Assembly: GCF_007679965.1 (NCBI RefSeq)
Contig: NZ_VEHL01000004.1
Location: 310,001 to 374,000, forward strand
DNA: 64,000 nucleotides
Reading direction: 5' to 3'
Source: Bordetella genomosp. 13
Lineage (GTDB): Bacteria; Pseudomonadota; Gammaproteobacteria; Burkholderiales; Burkholderiaceae_B
Shown: positions 24,538-33,624 of the stretch, one piece after another
How the letters are laid out: the number at the start of each line of letters is the position of its first letter
Position numbering within the stretch: the stretch's first letter is position 1
Position numbers and translations under genes: made by a program
Notes under the pieces: model-generated
What the model saw: the letters and a program-made list of their open reading frames with translations, nothing else
Told to the model about the DNA's origin: nothing
Database searches by the model: none

Positions 24538-25989
24538 TCACCCGCCGGTCTTCTCTTCCTCCGCGTCCTGCCATCCCCCGCCCAGCGCCATGAACACCGT
24601 CACCTGGTCGCTGGCCAGTGCCGCTTGCGATGCGGCCATGGCGCTTTCCGAACTGGCCAGCGTGCGTTCGGCATCCAGCACGGTCAGGTAGTCCGTCTTG
24701 CCCGCCTGGAACAGCCGGCGCGCCTGGTCGGCCGCCGTGGCGCTCTGGTCGCGCGCGGCCCGCAGCGCGGCGTCGCGATCCAGCTGGCGCGCATACGACA
24801 CCAGCGCGCTCTCGGTCTCGCGCAGCGCGTTCAGCACCGTGGCGTCGAACCTGGCCAGCGTGCCGCGCGTGGCGGCCTCGGCCTGCGCGATGCGGGCCTG
24901 CGCCGCGCCGGTATCGGGCACGGTCCACGAGATCAACGGACCGAGGCTCCAGCTGAACGTGCCGCGGTCGCCGAGCATCGACATCGGTCCGGCTGAACCG
25001 CCATTCAGGCCCAGCGAGATCTTCGGGTACAGGTCCGCCGTGGCCACGCCGATGCGGGCGGTGGCGGCGGCCAGGGCGCGTTCGGCCTGGCGCACGTCGG
25101 GCCGGCGGCGCAGCAGCGCCGCGCCATCGCCTACCGGGATGGTCTGCGCCAGCCGCGGCGGCTGCGCGCAGGACAACAGCGTCTGCGGCATGTCGCCGGG
25201 CGCGTGACCGGTCAGCGCGGCCAATTGGTACAGCGCCGTGCGCTGCCGCGCCTGGAAGGGCGGCACCTCGGCCCGCAACTGATCGAGCTGCGCACGCGAG
25301 CGCGATACGTCCAGCGCCGTGCCGCGTCCCGCGCGCTGCAGGCGCTGCACGGCATCGGCGGATTGTTGCTGGACGTCCACCGAATGCCTGGCCGAAGCCA
25401 GCTGCATGCCGGCCGAGCACATGTCGGCATAGGCTTGCGCCGTGGCGGCCACCACCGTGACCCGCGCGGCGTCGTACGCCGCCCGCGCGGCCTGCGTGTC
25501 GGCATCGGCGGCCTCGATGGCGCGGCGGATCTGGCCGAACAGGTCCAGCTGGTACGACACGCCCACCGTGCCGGAATAGCTGAAGCGATTGCGCGGCACG
25601 GCCTCCGGCTGCAGCACCGACACGCCCGAACTGTGGCCGTAGGTGGGCGATGCGTTGACGCTGACGCCGGGACGCCCCTGCGAAAGCGCCTCGTCGGACA
25701 CGGCCTGGGCACGTTCCAGGTTGGCCTGCGCCTGGCGCAGGTCGGTATTGGCGGCGAGCGCCTGCCGCACCAGTGCGTCCAGTCGCGGGTCCTGGTACAG
25801 CCGCCACCAGTCGCCCGGCGGCTCGTCCTGGGCGAACAGCCGGGCATCGCCGCCCTGCGCGAAGGGCGCATTGGCGGCGGGCGTGCGCACGGCGGCCTCG
25901 TCCGGCAGCGAATAGTCGGGGCCCACGGCGGCGCAGCCGGCAAGCGCCAGGGCCAGGGTCAGGGGAAGCAGCAAACGGCGGGTCGTCAT
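24538..25989 (-). CDS. RND-type efflux outer-membrane factor (NodT family lipoprotein)
   Basis: A 483-residue TolC-like channel with a lipoprotein signal ending LALAGC (MTTRRLLLPLTLALALAGC). Two repeats of the outer-membrane efflux domain follow, including LVRQALAANTDLRQAQANLERA and VRQAERALAAATARIGVATADLYPKISL. It provides the outer-membrane exit for the pump built by the upstream genes. I use the ATG at 25989 because it places the signal peptide at the N-terminus. An in-frame start at 26013 would overlap the fusion-protein gene by four bases and add an unlikely charged extension. It is the last gene of the operon. Confidence 0.93.
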   Translation of the reverse strand: MTTRRLLLPLTLALALAGCAAVGPDYSLPDEAAVRTPAANAPFAQGGDARLFAQDEPPGDWWRLYQDPRLDALVRQALAANTDLRQAQANLERAQAVSDEALSQGRPGVSVNASPTYGHSSGVSVLQPEAVPRNRFSYSGTVGVSYQLDLFGQIRRAIEAADADTQAARAAYDAARVTVVAATAQAYADMCSAGMQLASARHSVDVQQQSADAVQRLQRAGRGTALDVSRSRAQLDQLRAEVPPFQARQRTALYQLAALTGHAPGDMPQTLLSCAQPPRLAQTIPVGDGAALLRRRPDVRQAERALAAATARIGVATADLYPKISLGLNGGSAGPMSMLGDRGTFSWSLGPLISWTVPDTGAAQARIAQAEAATRGTLARFDATVLNALRETESALVSYARQLDRDAALRAARDQSATAADQARRLFQAGKTDYLTVLDAERTLASSESAMAASQAALASDQVTVFMALGGGWQDAEEEKTGG

Positions 25990-26009
25990 GGCAGTACGGC
26001 GGTCATCGA

Positions 26010-26933
26010 TCACGAACGCGCGGGCGCCGGATTGCCCGCGGCGGCGGGCTCGGCGCCGTCGATCGACACGGTGGCGGTCTGGCCGGCCACCAGGCGCACG
26101 CCTTCGGGCACGCTGTCGATCTTCACGCGGACAGGAATACGCTGCGCCAGGCGCACCCAGTTGAAAGTGGGATTCACGTTGGGCAGCAGGTTGGCGCTGG
26201 TGCTGCGGTCGCGGTCGGCGATGCCCATGGCGATGCTTTCCACGTGGCCGGCGATGCGGCGCTCCTCGCCCATCAGCAGCACGCTGACCGCGTCGCCCTC
26301 GTGGATGCGCGGCAGCTTGGTTTCCTCGAAATAGCCTTCGACGTAGAACGAGTTGGCGTCGACCAGCGCCATCACGCCGCGGCCCGCGGTGGCGTACGAG
26401 CCCACGCGCAGGTCCAGGTTGGTGATGCGGCCGTCGGTGGCGGCCAGCACGCGGCTGCGCTCCAGGTTCAGGCGGGCGATGTCCAGCTGCACCTCGGCCT
26501 GGGCCAGGTCGGCTTCGCTCTGCTGCAGCTTGGTCTGGCTCTGCTCGACCAATTCGGCCGCCACCAGCTGGCCCAGCGCGCGGTTGCGCTTCACGTCGCG
26601 CTGCGCCTGCGTCTGCGCCACCTTGCGGGCCGCCACGGCTGCGCGGGCCTGGTCATAGGCCAGCTGGAAACGCGCGCGGTCGATCTCGAACAGCACGTCG
26701 CCCTTGCGCACGTCCTGGTTGTCGGAGATGGGCACGGCGGTAACCAGGCCGGACACGTCCGGCGCCACCTGCACCACATAGGCCTTGACGCGGCCGTCGC
26801 GCGTCCAGGGCTCGATCTCGTAATGGGCCCAGAGCTGCCAGCCCGCATAGGCGGCGGCGGCCACGACCGCCACCGTGACGGCGAAGCGGCCCAGGGCGGC
26901 GGGGCGAAGCATATCGAAAAGTTTGCGACTCAT
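26010..26933 (-). CDS. HlyD/AaeA-type membrane fusion protein
   Basis: A 307-residue periplasmic adaptor. One N-terminal transmembrane helix (FAVTVAVVAAAAYAGWQLW) precedes a biotinyl-lipoyl-like fold with DGRVKAYVVQVAPDVSGLV. A coiled-coil hairpin follows (QAQRDVKRNRALGQLVAAEL to QLDIARLNLERSRV), then NLDLRVGSYATAGRGVMALVD. It bridges the FUSC inner-membrane pump and the outer-membrane factor. Gene order (FUSC, DUF1656, fusion protein, outer factor) is that of aromatic-acid or drug efflux systems such as AaeXAB. Confidence 0.92.
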   Translation of the reverse strand: MSRKLFDMLRPAALGRFAVTVAVVAAAAYAGWQLWAHYEIEPWTRDGRVKAYVVQVAPDVSGLVTAVPISDNQDVRKGDVLFEIDRARFQLAYDQARAAVAARKVAQTQAQRDVKRNRALGQLVAAELVEQSQTKLQQSEADLAQAEVQLDIARLNLERSRVLAATDGRITNLDLRVGSYATAGRGVMALVDANSFYVEGYFEETKLPRIHEGDAVSVLLMGEERRIAGHVESIAMGIADRDRSTSANLLPNVNPTFNWVRLAQRIPVRVKIDSVPEGVRLVAGQTATVSIDGAEPAAAGNPAPARS

Positions 26934-26937
26934 GATG

Positions 26938-27150
26938 CTATCTCTGCAGAAAATAGGGGGCCGCCAGCGACGTGAAATACAGCAGCACGACGAACAGCGC
27001 CAGGTCGAACAGGGCGGGGTGCCACACCAGGCGGTAGAACCCGGCGCGAGCCAGCACGCGCCGCAGCGCCCAGTTGGCGGCCCAGGCGATCACGCCCAAT
27101 ACCAGCAGCCAGGGAAAGTAGATGCCGTAGAAACTGAATTCGCCGATCAT
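26938..27150 (-). CDS. DUF1656 small membrane protein (AaeX-like)
   Basis: A 70-residue protein with two transmembrane helices (FPWLLVLGVIAWAANWALRR and LFDLALFVVLLYFTSLAAP). The opening MIGEFSFYGIYFPW is typical of DUF1656/AaeX proteins that accompany FUSC efflux pumps. Function is unknown, probably assembly or stability of the pump. Its ATG overlaps the FUSC stop by four bases and it ends 4 bp before the fusion protein. Confidence 0.9.
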   Translation of the reverse strand: MIGEFSFYGIYFPWLLVLGVIAWAANWALRRVLARAGFYRLVWHPALFDLALFVVLLYFTSLAAPYFLQR

Positions 27151-29210
27151 GGCGTGGACTCCGAGGCGGAAGCGACGCGCGGCGCGGCATAGCCGTCGGC
27201 CTGCGGATACAGCGCGCGGCGGATGCCGACCAGCGCCACCGCGGCGCGGTTGCGGGCAGGGTCGGCCGCGCCCAGGGCGGTGACGCCGGCCAGGGCGCGG
27301 TCGATGGATTCGAGCAATTGCGGATCTTCGCGGCGGCCCGAGGACCGCCGGCCGAAGAAGACGGCCAGGCCGCGCAGCACGCGCTGGATGGCCGCGTCGG
27401 CCACGGGCAGATGCAGGCGCGCGCGCTGCAGCTCGACGATGTCCTTGCCCACGCGCAGGTCCTTCAGCGCATCGGCGGCCAACAGGTCGTCGCGCCGCGT
27501 GGCCATCGCCAGGCGCGGCTGCAGCAGGCCGACGCGGTCCAGGATGCGCGACGCATACGCATAGGCCTCGCTGCTGGAGCGCGCCTTGGACGAACCCGCC
27601 AGTTCGGCCAGTTCGTCCCAATTGGCCGACTGGATGCGGCGCGCGCTCCAGTCGGCGCTGGCCGTGCGGAAGATGGCGGCCACGATGGCCGCGGTGGCCA
27701 CGCCCAGGATCTGCGCCACCGTGGAGTCCAGGAACGAAACCAGGTCAGCCGTGTTGGTGTCGTGCAGCGCCAGGGTGCCGGTGACGCCGAACAGCAGCGC
27801 CATGCCCGGCAGCGTGTACTGGGGCTGGGAGATCAGCGTGCCCAGGACGAAGGCCACCGGAAACAGCGTGAGCGCCAGCATCTCGAACGAATGCACCGCC
27901 GGCATCACCCCTAGCAGGTACAGCGCCGACAGCGGAATGGAATACACCGTGAACTTCAGGAACTGCATGATGCCCGGCACGGGGTTGTCCTGCGAGGCGA
28001 AGAAGCAGCTGAACACCACGGCCATCATCGCGGCGACCGAGCCGTTGGTCCATGCCGTGCCGATCCAGAAGGCGCAGCAAACCGCGATGGCCACGCCCAC
28101 CGACAGCGCCGACCACAGCGCGATGCCGCGGTCGCGGTGCAGCACCGGGCCGCGGGTCAGCGGACGCATGCGCAATATCGAACGCGGCGAGCCGCGCAGG
28201 CCGTCGTTGATGTCGCGGCGCAGCAGCAGGCAGGCCTCGAAGGCGTCGATCAGTTCGCCCACGCGGGTCAGCAGGCTGATGCGCAGCAGCGTATGCCAGT
28301 CGGGCGCGTCGGACAGCGGCGGGATGAGGGCGGCCAGGTCGCGGCGCAGTTCGGCGGCGCGCGCGGTGGTGGCCTCCTTGCCCTGGCCCACCCATTGCGA
28401 GACCTGTTCCAGCAGCTCGGCCGTGTCGGGCGGCAGTGGCTGGCCGGCCTCCTTCAAGGCCTGCAGGCGGTCTTCGACGGCGGACACCGACGGCGTGAGG
28501 GCGGCCAGGCGGTCCTGCATGACGCGCAGCGCGTTGGCCGTCCAGCGGATGTTGCCGGTGTCGAACGGCACGTGCGACGACATCAGGCGCAGCTGCGTCA
28601 GGTCATTGGCCAGCTGGCGGCGGTCGTTGTCCTGCCGGGCCGAATCGCCGTGCAGCACCGCGCGCACCCAGTCGCGCGCATCGCGCAGCGTGGCGTCGAG
28701 CCGGCCGATGATGGCGCGGCCTATACCTTGCGGCAGGATAAGGCTGTGGGCCAGCGAGGCGCACAGGATGCCCAGGATGATTTCCTCGACGCGGGCCAGG
28801 CCGGTGTCGAACACGTTGACGGGGTCGGTCACGCTGGGAAAGCCGATCAGCGCGGCGGTGTAGCCCGCCAGCATGAACATGTACGAGCGCGGCGTGCGGT
28901 CCAGCACGGAGATGTACAGGCAGGCACCCACCCACAGCGCCATGGCCAGGCTCATCAGCACCGGATAGTTGGCCAGGCGCGGCACGGTGTAAACCACCAT
29001 GGCCGAGCCGAAAAAGGTGCCTCCCAGCCGGTACAGGGCCTTCGACCGCACCGCGCCCGCCCACGGCTGCGACACGACGTAGGCCGTGGTGACCGACCAG
29101 AACGGGCGGGGCAGGCCGATCGAGTACGACAGGTACAGCGCCAGCATGGCGCCGATGTAGCACTTGATCGAGAAGAGGCTGTCGTTCAGCGTGGGCAGGA
29201 TGCGGTTCAT
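27147..29210 (-). CDS. FUSC-family inner-membrane efflux pump (AaeB-like)
   Basis: A 687-residue pump with two blocks of about five to six helices. The first spans residues ~15-160 (MLALYLSYSIGLPRPFWSVTTAYVV is at the start, with GLPRPFWSV typical of the family). A cytosolic domain follows, and the second block lies at ~370-510 (ALWSALSVGVAIAVCCAFWIG). AaeB relatives export hydroxylated aromatic acids, and others export drugs or fusaric acid. The substrate here is unknown. It is translationally coupled to the MarR regulator before it and to DUF1656 after it. Confidence 0.92.
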   Translation of the reverse strand: MNRILPTLNDSLFSIKCYIGAMLALYLSYSIGLPRPFWSVTTAYVVSQPWAGAVRSKALYRLGGTFFGSAMVVYTVPRLANYPVLMSLAMALWVGACLYISVLDRTPRSYMFMLAGYTAALIGFPSVTDPVNVFDTGLARVEEIILGILCASLAHSLILPQGIGRAIIGRLDATLRDARDWVRAVLHGDSARQDNDRRQLANDLTQLRLMSSHVPFDTGNIRWTANALRVMQDRLAALTPSVSAVEDRLQALKEAGQPLPPDTAELLEQVSQWVGQGKEATTARAAELRRDLAALIPPLSDAPDWHTLLRISLLTRVGELIDAFEACLLLRRDINDGLRGSPRSILRMRPLTRGPVLHRDRGIALWSALSVGVAIAVCCAFWIGTAWTNGSVAAMMAVVFSCFFASQDNPVPGIMQFLKFTVYSIPLSALYLLGVMPAVHSFEMLALTLFPVAFVLGTLISQPQYTLPGMALLFGVTGTLALHDTNTADLVSFLDSTVAQILGVATAAIVAAIFRTASADWSARRIQSANWDELAELAGSSKARSSSEAYAYASRILDRVGLLQPRLAMATRRDDLLAADALKDLRVGKDIVELQRARLHLPVADAAIQRVLRGLAVFFGRRSSGRREDPQLLESIDRALAGVTALGAADPARNRAAVALVGIRRALYPQADGYAAPRVASASESTP

Positions 29211-29722
29211 GGCTGGCCGTCCCGTTGTCTGTCGGGGGCTTCGACGGCCGGCGGGGGCGGCAGGTCTTCCGGCATGGGCAGGCCCTGCGACAGCGCGTAC
29301 GTAAGCTTCTCGAACACCCGCAGGCAGGCGGCGACGTCGTCGGCGTCGATGCCGGAGAACAGTTCGCGGCGGATGCGGGTCAACACGTCTTCCAGCTTGG
29401 CGCGCAGGGCTTGGCCGCTGTCGGTGAGATGCAGCGTGCGGGCGCGCCGGTCATTGGGATCTTCGCGGCGTTCGATCAGGCCGGCGCTGACCAGATGGTC
29501 CAGCAGCCGCACCAGCGACGGGCCCTCGATGCCCAGGGCCTCGGCCAGCGCGCCCTGTCGCACGCCGTCGCCCAGCCGGCCGGCCAGGATGACGGGCCAG
29601 GCCGTGGCCTGGGACAGGCCGTAGCCGGCCAGCACCTTGTCGGCCGCGCTGCGATAGGCACGCGCCAGCACGGGCAGGGCGGCCGAAACGGACATGAGTT
29701 GGCTGTCGGTGGGCGTTTTCAT
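29207..29722 (-). CDS. MarR-family transcriptional regulator
   Basis: A 171-residue winged-helix regulator. The recognition helix is GALAEALGIEGPSLVRLLDHLVSAGLI, and the wing is RREDPNDRRARTLHLTDSG, the standard MarR motif. It is the first gene of the efflux operon and overlaps the FUSC start by four bases, so it probably represses its own operon until an aromatic ligand binds. There is no Shine-Dalgarno sequence before the ATG. A -10-like TACAAT ends seven bases upstream, so the message may be leaderless. Repeated AGCTAA half-sites lie in the promoter region. Confidence 0.93.
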   Translation of the reverse strand: MKTPTDSQLMSVSAALPVLARAYRSAADKVLAGYGLSQATAWPVILAGRLGDGVRQGALAEALGIEGPSLVRLLDHLVSAGLIERREDPNDRRARTLHLTDSGQALRAKLEDVLTRIRRELFSGIDADDVAACLRVFEKLTYALSQGLPMPEDLPPPPAVEAPDRQRDGQP

Positions 29723-29729
29723 ATGTTTG

Positions 29730-29773
29730 ATTGTAGCCTATTTATTAGGAAGCTAACATTTAAACAAGCTAAC
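29730..29773 (-). promoter_or_regulatory. marR promoter with repeated MarR/SlyA-like half-sites
   Basis: On the minus strand TACAAT (29735-29730) is a good -10 hexamer whose start point would fall at about the A of the ATG. Upstream lie two direct copies of GTTAGCTT (29757-29750 and 29773-29766), spaced 16 bases apart, and an inverted pair CCTA-N5-TAGG (29737-29749). The AGCTAA half-site resembles that of SlyA. Binding by this MarR protein is inferred. Confidence 0.5.
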
Positions 29774-29966
29774 AAATGGATAGTGCCCACACGGTGCCGC
29801 TCGCATGCTGCGTCGCAGCATCGTGGGATGCGCGCGGGGCACCGATAAGGGGGTGTTGTGCAAACGCACGGCGTAAAAATTGACAAACAATTACAATCTC
29901 GACTCAACGAGGGATGCTCGTCCGGTTTCCTGGCAACCCGGCATCCGAATCGAACAGGTGTAGTTG

Positions 29967-31145
29967 GTGCAAAATCACGCAGAGTACTCATTGCCGCGCG
30001 GCCGGTTGGCGAGGTGGCTGACCGCGCCCGGCCAGGCCACGCCGCACGAGATCCGCGTGGCGCTGGTGGGTACGCTGTTCGGCACGCTGCCCATCTTCTT
30101 CGGCGGCGTGTTCAACACCGTCGCGGTGGCGGGCGTGCTGTTCTACCGCCATCCGACGCTGCCGTTCCGCCTCTGGCTCATCGCCGAGATCATCGTCTGC
30201 CTGATCCGCTGGTGCGTGCTGGTGGTCTCGCGGCGCCGCGCCGAGCAGGGCAGGCCGACTCCCACCGACCTGTACATCCTGCTGGCCCCCGTGTGGGGCG
30301 CCACGGTGGGCTATGGCGCCTTCGTCAGCGCGGTCAGCGGCGACTGGGTCGCCTCCACGCTGTCCTTCCTGTCGGCCGCCGCCATGGTCGGCGGCATCTG
30401 CTTCCGCAACTTCGCGGCGCCGCGCCTGGTCGTGGTGATGATCGTGTTCTCGCTGGGGCCCTGCTGCCTGGGCGCGCTGCTGGCGGGCGAGCCGGTGCTG
30501 CTGCTGACCTTGCTGCAGGTGCCGTTCTACCTGTTCGCCATGGGGGCGGCGGCGCGCCGCCTGAACGGCATGCTGATCACCACCATGACGGCCGAGCGCG
30601 AGCACAGCCATCGCGCGCGCCATGATGCGCTCACCGGCGCGCTCAACCGCGAGGGCCTGTCCAAGGCGCTGGAGCAGCGCGGCGCCGAGCCCGGCAAGAA
30701 GGACATGACGCTGCTGTTCCTGGACCTGGACGGCTTCAAGCCCGTCAACGACGCTTACGGCCACGAGGCCGGCGACATGCTGCTGATGCAGGTGGCGCTG
30801 CGCCTGCGCGCCCTGGCCAGTCCGCAGGCGCTGGTGGCACGCATGGGCGGCGACGAGTTCGTGGTGGTCGACGAGGTGTGGGAAGGCCAGGCGCAGCAGG
30901 ATCTTGCCGCCGCCATCGCCGAATCCATCCGCCATCCGTTCAGCCTGTCGCATGGCGTGGTGGCCTCGGTGGGCGTCAGCATCGGCAGCGCCAGCGTGAA
31001 ATGGGACGGCACCGACATCGACACGGCGCTGCGGCTGGCCGACACGGCCATGTACGAGGCCAAGCGCACCAAGAAGACCGAGCCCGCCATGGATGCCGGC
31101 GCGGATGCGCCCGTGGCGGCCGAACGGGGTCGCCGCACGTCCTGA
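29967..31145 (+). CDS. Membrane diguanylate cyclase (GGDEF)
   Basis: A 392-residue protein with about five to six N-terminal helices (residues ~30-195), then a GGDEF domain with HDALTGALNREGL, LLFLDLDGFKPVNDAYGHEAGD and the catalytic MGGDEFVVV (GGDEF 294-298). It should make cyclic di-GMP from GTP. The residues before the active site (SPQALVARM) lack the RxxD inhibitory site, so it is probably not product-inhibited through that route. I chose the GTG start because AGGTG stands seven bases before it. The adjacent TTG three bases earlier is an alternative. It is divergent from the MarR operon, but a common function is not evident. Confidence 0.92.
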   Translation: MQNHAEYSLPRGRLARWLTAPGQATPHEIRVALVGTLFGTLPIFFGGVFNTVAVAGVLFYRHPTLPFRLWLIAEIIVCLIRWCVLVVSRRRAEQGRPTPTDLYILLAPVWGATVGYGAFVSAVSGDWVASTLSFLSAAAMVGGICFRNFAAPRLVVVMIVFSLGPCCLGALLAGEPVLLLTLLQVPFYLFAMGAAARRLNGMLITTMTAEREHSHRARHDALTGALNREGLSKALEQRGAEPGKKDMTLLFLDLDGFKPVNDAYGHEAGDMLLMQVALRLRALASPQALVARMGGDEFVVVDEVWEGQAQQDLAAAIAESIRHPFSLSHGVVASVGVSIGSASVKWDGTDIDTALRLADTAMYEAKRTKKTEPAMDAGADAPVAAERGRRTS

Positions 31146-31278
31146 CCGCCGGAATCCGGCCGGGGAGGCTGCGGCGTCCCGGCGCGACGCGGCCCTGCAG
31201 AATACCGGCCCGGGAAGATCGCCCAACGCAACGGCCTGGCGCATCGCCGGCCTGCCGCCCCGGCGCATCGGCAACGCC

Positions 31279-32163
31279 TTACCAGGCGTGTTGCGCGTTA
31301 TCCGGAAACGTGACCGCCTTCACCGCTTGGACGTAGGCGCGGAACGCGTCCTGCACGCTCGGCGCGCCGGCCATGAAGTCCCGCACGAATCGGGGCATGC
31401 GCCCCAGGTTGAGCCCCAGCATGTCGTGCATGACCAGGACCTGGCCATCGGTGCCGTCGCCGGCGCCGATGCCGATGGTCGCGCAGGCCTTCATGTCCTC
31501 GGTGATGGCCACGGCCAGGCGGGCCGGCACCATTTCCAGCACCAGCATCGACGCGCCGGCCGCGTCCAGTGCGGCGGCATCCCTGCGGATCCGCGCCGCG
31601 CTTTCGTCATCGCGGCCCTGCACCCGGTAGCCGCCCAGCGCCGAGACTGTCTGCGGGGTCAACCCCAGGTGCGCGCACACCGGCACGCCGCGCTCGACCA
31701 GGAAGGCCACCACGTCGGTGGTCCAGCCGCCGCCTTCCAGCTTCACCATGTGCGCGCCCGCCGCCATGAGCTGCACGGCCGAGGCCATGGCCTGGTCGTG
31801 CGACTGGTGATAGCTGCCGAAGGGCAGATCCGCGATGAGCAGCGCGCCGTTGGCGCTGCGGGCCAGGCCTTGCGCCACGCATCGCGTGTGATATTCCATC
31901 TCGTGCAGGGACACCCCGACGGTGGTGGTCCTGCCCTGGCACACCATGCCCAGCGAGTCGCCGACCAGCACGCTGTCGACCCCCGCGGCATCCGCCATGG
32001 CGGCGAACGTGGCGTCGTAGGCGGTCAGCATGGCGATCTTCTCGCCGGCCTCGCGCATCCGGGCGATGCGCGCGGTGGTCACTTTCCCGCGTGCAGGCGC
32101 GGCGCTCGGTGCATCGCCGCCATACGGCGCGGCCACGTCGGGATTGGGGGGCGAGGCGGTCAT
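31279..32163 (-). CDS. panB: 3-methyl-2-oxobutanoate hydroxymethyltransferase
   Basis: Ketopantoate hydroxymethyltransferase, 294 residues, first step of the pantothenate branch: it adds a one-carbon unit from methylenetetrahydrofolate to 2-oxoisovalerate. Motifs include [33 protein letters not shown] with the metal-binding Asp, AHMVKLEGG and [33 protein letters not shown] lies near the C-terminus. The first ~25 residues are a variable, probably disordered extension. The Met at 32163 is preferred over an earlier alternative because it gives an extension of usual size. panC is not in the window. Confidence 0.96.
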   Translation of the reverse strand: MTASPPNPDVAAPYGGDAPSAAPARGKVTTARIARMREAGEKIAMLTAYDATFAAMADAAGVDSVLVGDSLGMVCQGRTTTVGVSLHEMEYHTRCVAQGLARSANGALLIADLPFGSYHQSHDQAMASAVQLMAAGAHMVKLEGGGWTTDVVAFLVERGVPVCAHLGLTPQTVSALGGYRVQGRDDESAARIRRDAAALDAAGASMLVLEMVPARLAVAITEDMKACATIGIGAGDGTDGQVLVMHDMLGLNLGRMPRFVRDFMAGAPSVQDAFRAYVQAVKAVTFPDNAQHAW

Positions 32164-32266
32164 GCGTGCTGTCTCCGAATCAGCCGCTGCCGGCGGCAAC
32201 GTGCGCCAGTGCGGCCCGCCTTTATAACCGACACCGATGCGCCAGGCGACAGCGGCCGCGCAGCGC

Positions 32267-32722
32267 TCAGGAGTGGGTCGGCCCGTCGCAGTCCGCCCAG
32301 CAATTGGGCGTTTCGTACAACCGCACGCGCTGCAGGCGCAGGGCGTGGCCGTAGTGGCCCTGATAGTGCGGCGCCAGGATGTCGAAGGCGATGGCCGCCA
32401 GGTTCTCGACCGTGGGAATGCGGTCCAGCACCACCGTCTTGTGGCCGGGCAGGGAATCGAGGAAGCCGCGCACGGCCTCGTCGCCCGAATACACCAGGAA
32501 CGCGTGATCCCACACGTTGACCAGTCGTGCCTGCGCGATGGACTTGATCTCGGAGAAGTCCATCAGCATGCCGTTGTCGGACTGGCCGGGCGCCTGCACG
32601 ATGTCGCCGCACAGCGTGATTTCCAGCACGTAGCGGTGCCCGTGCAGGTTGCGGCACTGGCTGCGGTGGTCGGGGATGCGGTGGCCCGCGTCGAATTCCA
32701 GCCTGCGGGTGACGGAGATCAT
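32267..32722 (-). CDS. queD: 6-carboxytetrahydropterin synthase
   Basis: A QueD/PTPS-family enzyme of 151 residues. It converts dihydroneopterin triphosphate to 6-carboxytetrahydropterin in queuosine synthesis. Zinc-binding and catalytic residues are visible in [22 protein letters not shown], followed by MLMDFSEIK and [21 protein letters not shown] and [10 protein letters not shown] close the fold. It lies 28 bases after queE in the same direction and probably shares its transcript. QueC and QueF are not nearby. Confidence 0.94.
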   Translation of the reverse strand: MISVTRRLEFDAGHRIPDHRSQCRNLHGHRYVLEITLCGDIVQAPGQSDNGMLMDFSEIKSIAQARLVNVWDHAFLVYSGDEAVRGFLDSLPGHKTVVLDRIPTVENLAAIAFDILAPHYQGHYGHALRLQRVRLYETPNCWADCDGPTHS

Positions 32723-32750
32723 CGGGCGCCCCGCGCGGCGTAGGGGTACA

Positions 32751-33383
32751 TCATGGAATGCCTATGTATTTATGGGTTTGCAGGCTCAGCCGCCATTGCG
32801 GATGCTGCATGCAGTACTGCACTGCGCGTTCGGTATGGGCAGCGCGCGCCGGACCGTCCATGGGCTGCAGGAAGAAATGCTGGAAATCCAGGTGCGCGAA
32901 CGCCTCGGGCTGGGCGTCGGCCTGCGGATAGACCAGCTTGAGCTCGTTGCCGCGCTCGATCACCACGGGCGATCTGCCCTTGGGGCTGACGCAGATCCAG
33001 TCGATGCCCTCGGGCGGCTGCAGCGTGCCGTTGGTCTCGATGGCCACGGTGAAGCCGCGCGCATGCACCGCCGCCAGCAGGACGGCGTCGAGCTGCAGCA
33101 GCGGCTCGCCGCCGGTGAAGACGACGTAGCGGTCGTCGGCGCCCGCGCCCCAGGCGGCAGCGATGGCGTCGGCCAGCAGGTCCGCTTGGGCAAACTTGCC
33201 GCCGCCTTCGCCGTCGGTACCGATGAAGTCGGTATCGCAGAAGGTGCAGGCGGCGCTGGCACGGTCGCTTTCGCGGCCGCTCCAGAGGTTGCAGCCGGCG
33301 AAGCGGCAGAACACGGCGGCACGGCCTGCATGGGCGCCTTCGCCTTGCAGGGTCTTGAACAGTTCTTTGACGGCGTAGGTCAT
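32751..33383 (-). CDS. queE: 7-carboxy-7-deazaguanine synthase
   Basis: A radical SAM enzyme of 210 residues that makes 7-carboxy-7-deazaguanine from carboxytetrahydropterin. The iron-sulfur cluster cysteines are Cys31, Cys46 and Cys49, in the unusual spacing CX14CX2C known from Burkholderia QueE instead of CX3CX2C. FKTLQGEG is at the N-terminus, TGGEPLLQ binds SAM and IETNGTL follows. Start 33383 precedes MTYAVKELFKTLQGEG. The longer open frame upstream has no family match. It heads the queE-queD pair. Confidence 0.95.
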   Translation of the reverse strand: MTYAVKELFKTLQGEGAHAGRAAVFCRFAGCNLWSGRESDRASAACTFCDTDFIGTDGEGGGKFAQADLLADAIAAAWGAGADDRYVVFTGGEPLLQLDAVLLAAVHARGFTVAIETNGTLQPPEGIDWICVSPKGRSPVVIERGNELKLVYPQADAQPEAFAHLDFQHFFLQPMDGPARAAHTERAVQYCMQHPQWRLSLQTHKYIGIP

Positions 33384-33624
33384 GGAGCACCGCCGGCCGG
33401 CGGCCGGGGCGGGGAAGGAAAGCCGGGAATCCGCCATTTTAACCGGGGTTTGGCGGCGGGGCTGGCGCCGTCTCATCGGGCCCGCATTTGTGCCGGCCGC
33501 GCACGCGGGTAGACTTCCACGATTGCCTTTTGCAGGCACCCTGGAATTTCCCGGTCCGGCGCCGCATCGCCGGGCAGGACGGACGCCGGCGAGGCCTGCC
33601 TCGGCCGGCGCAAGGTCGGATGGA

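Noticed and set aside
29880..29897. TTGACA and TACAAT before the GGDEF gene as a promoter
   Set aside because: They are only six bases apart, so they cannot serve as a -35/-10 pair together.
33384..33624. A riboswitch (preQ1 type) upstream of queE-queD
   Set aside because: The gap is divergent and GC-rich with no recognisable aptamer elements, and queE/queD are usually controlled otherwise.
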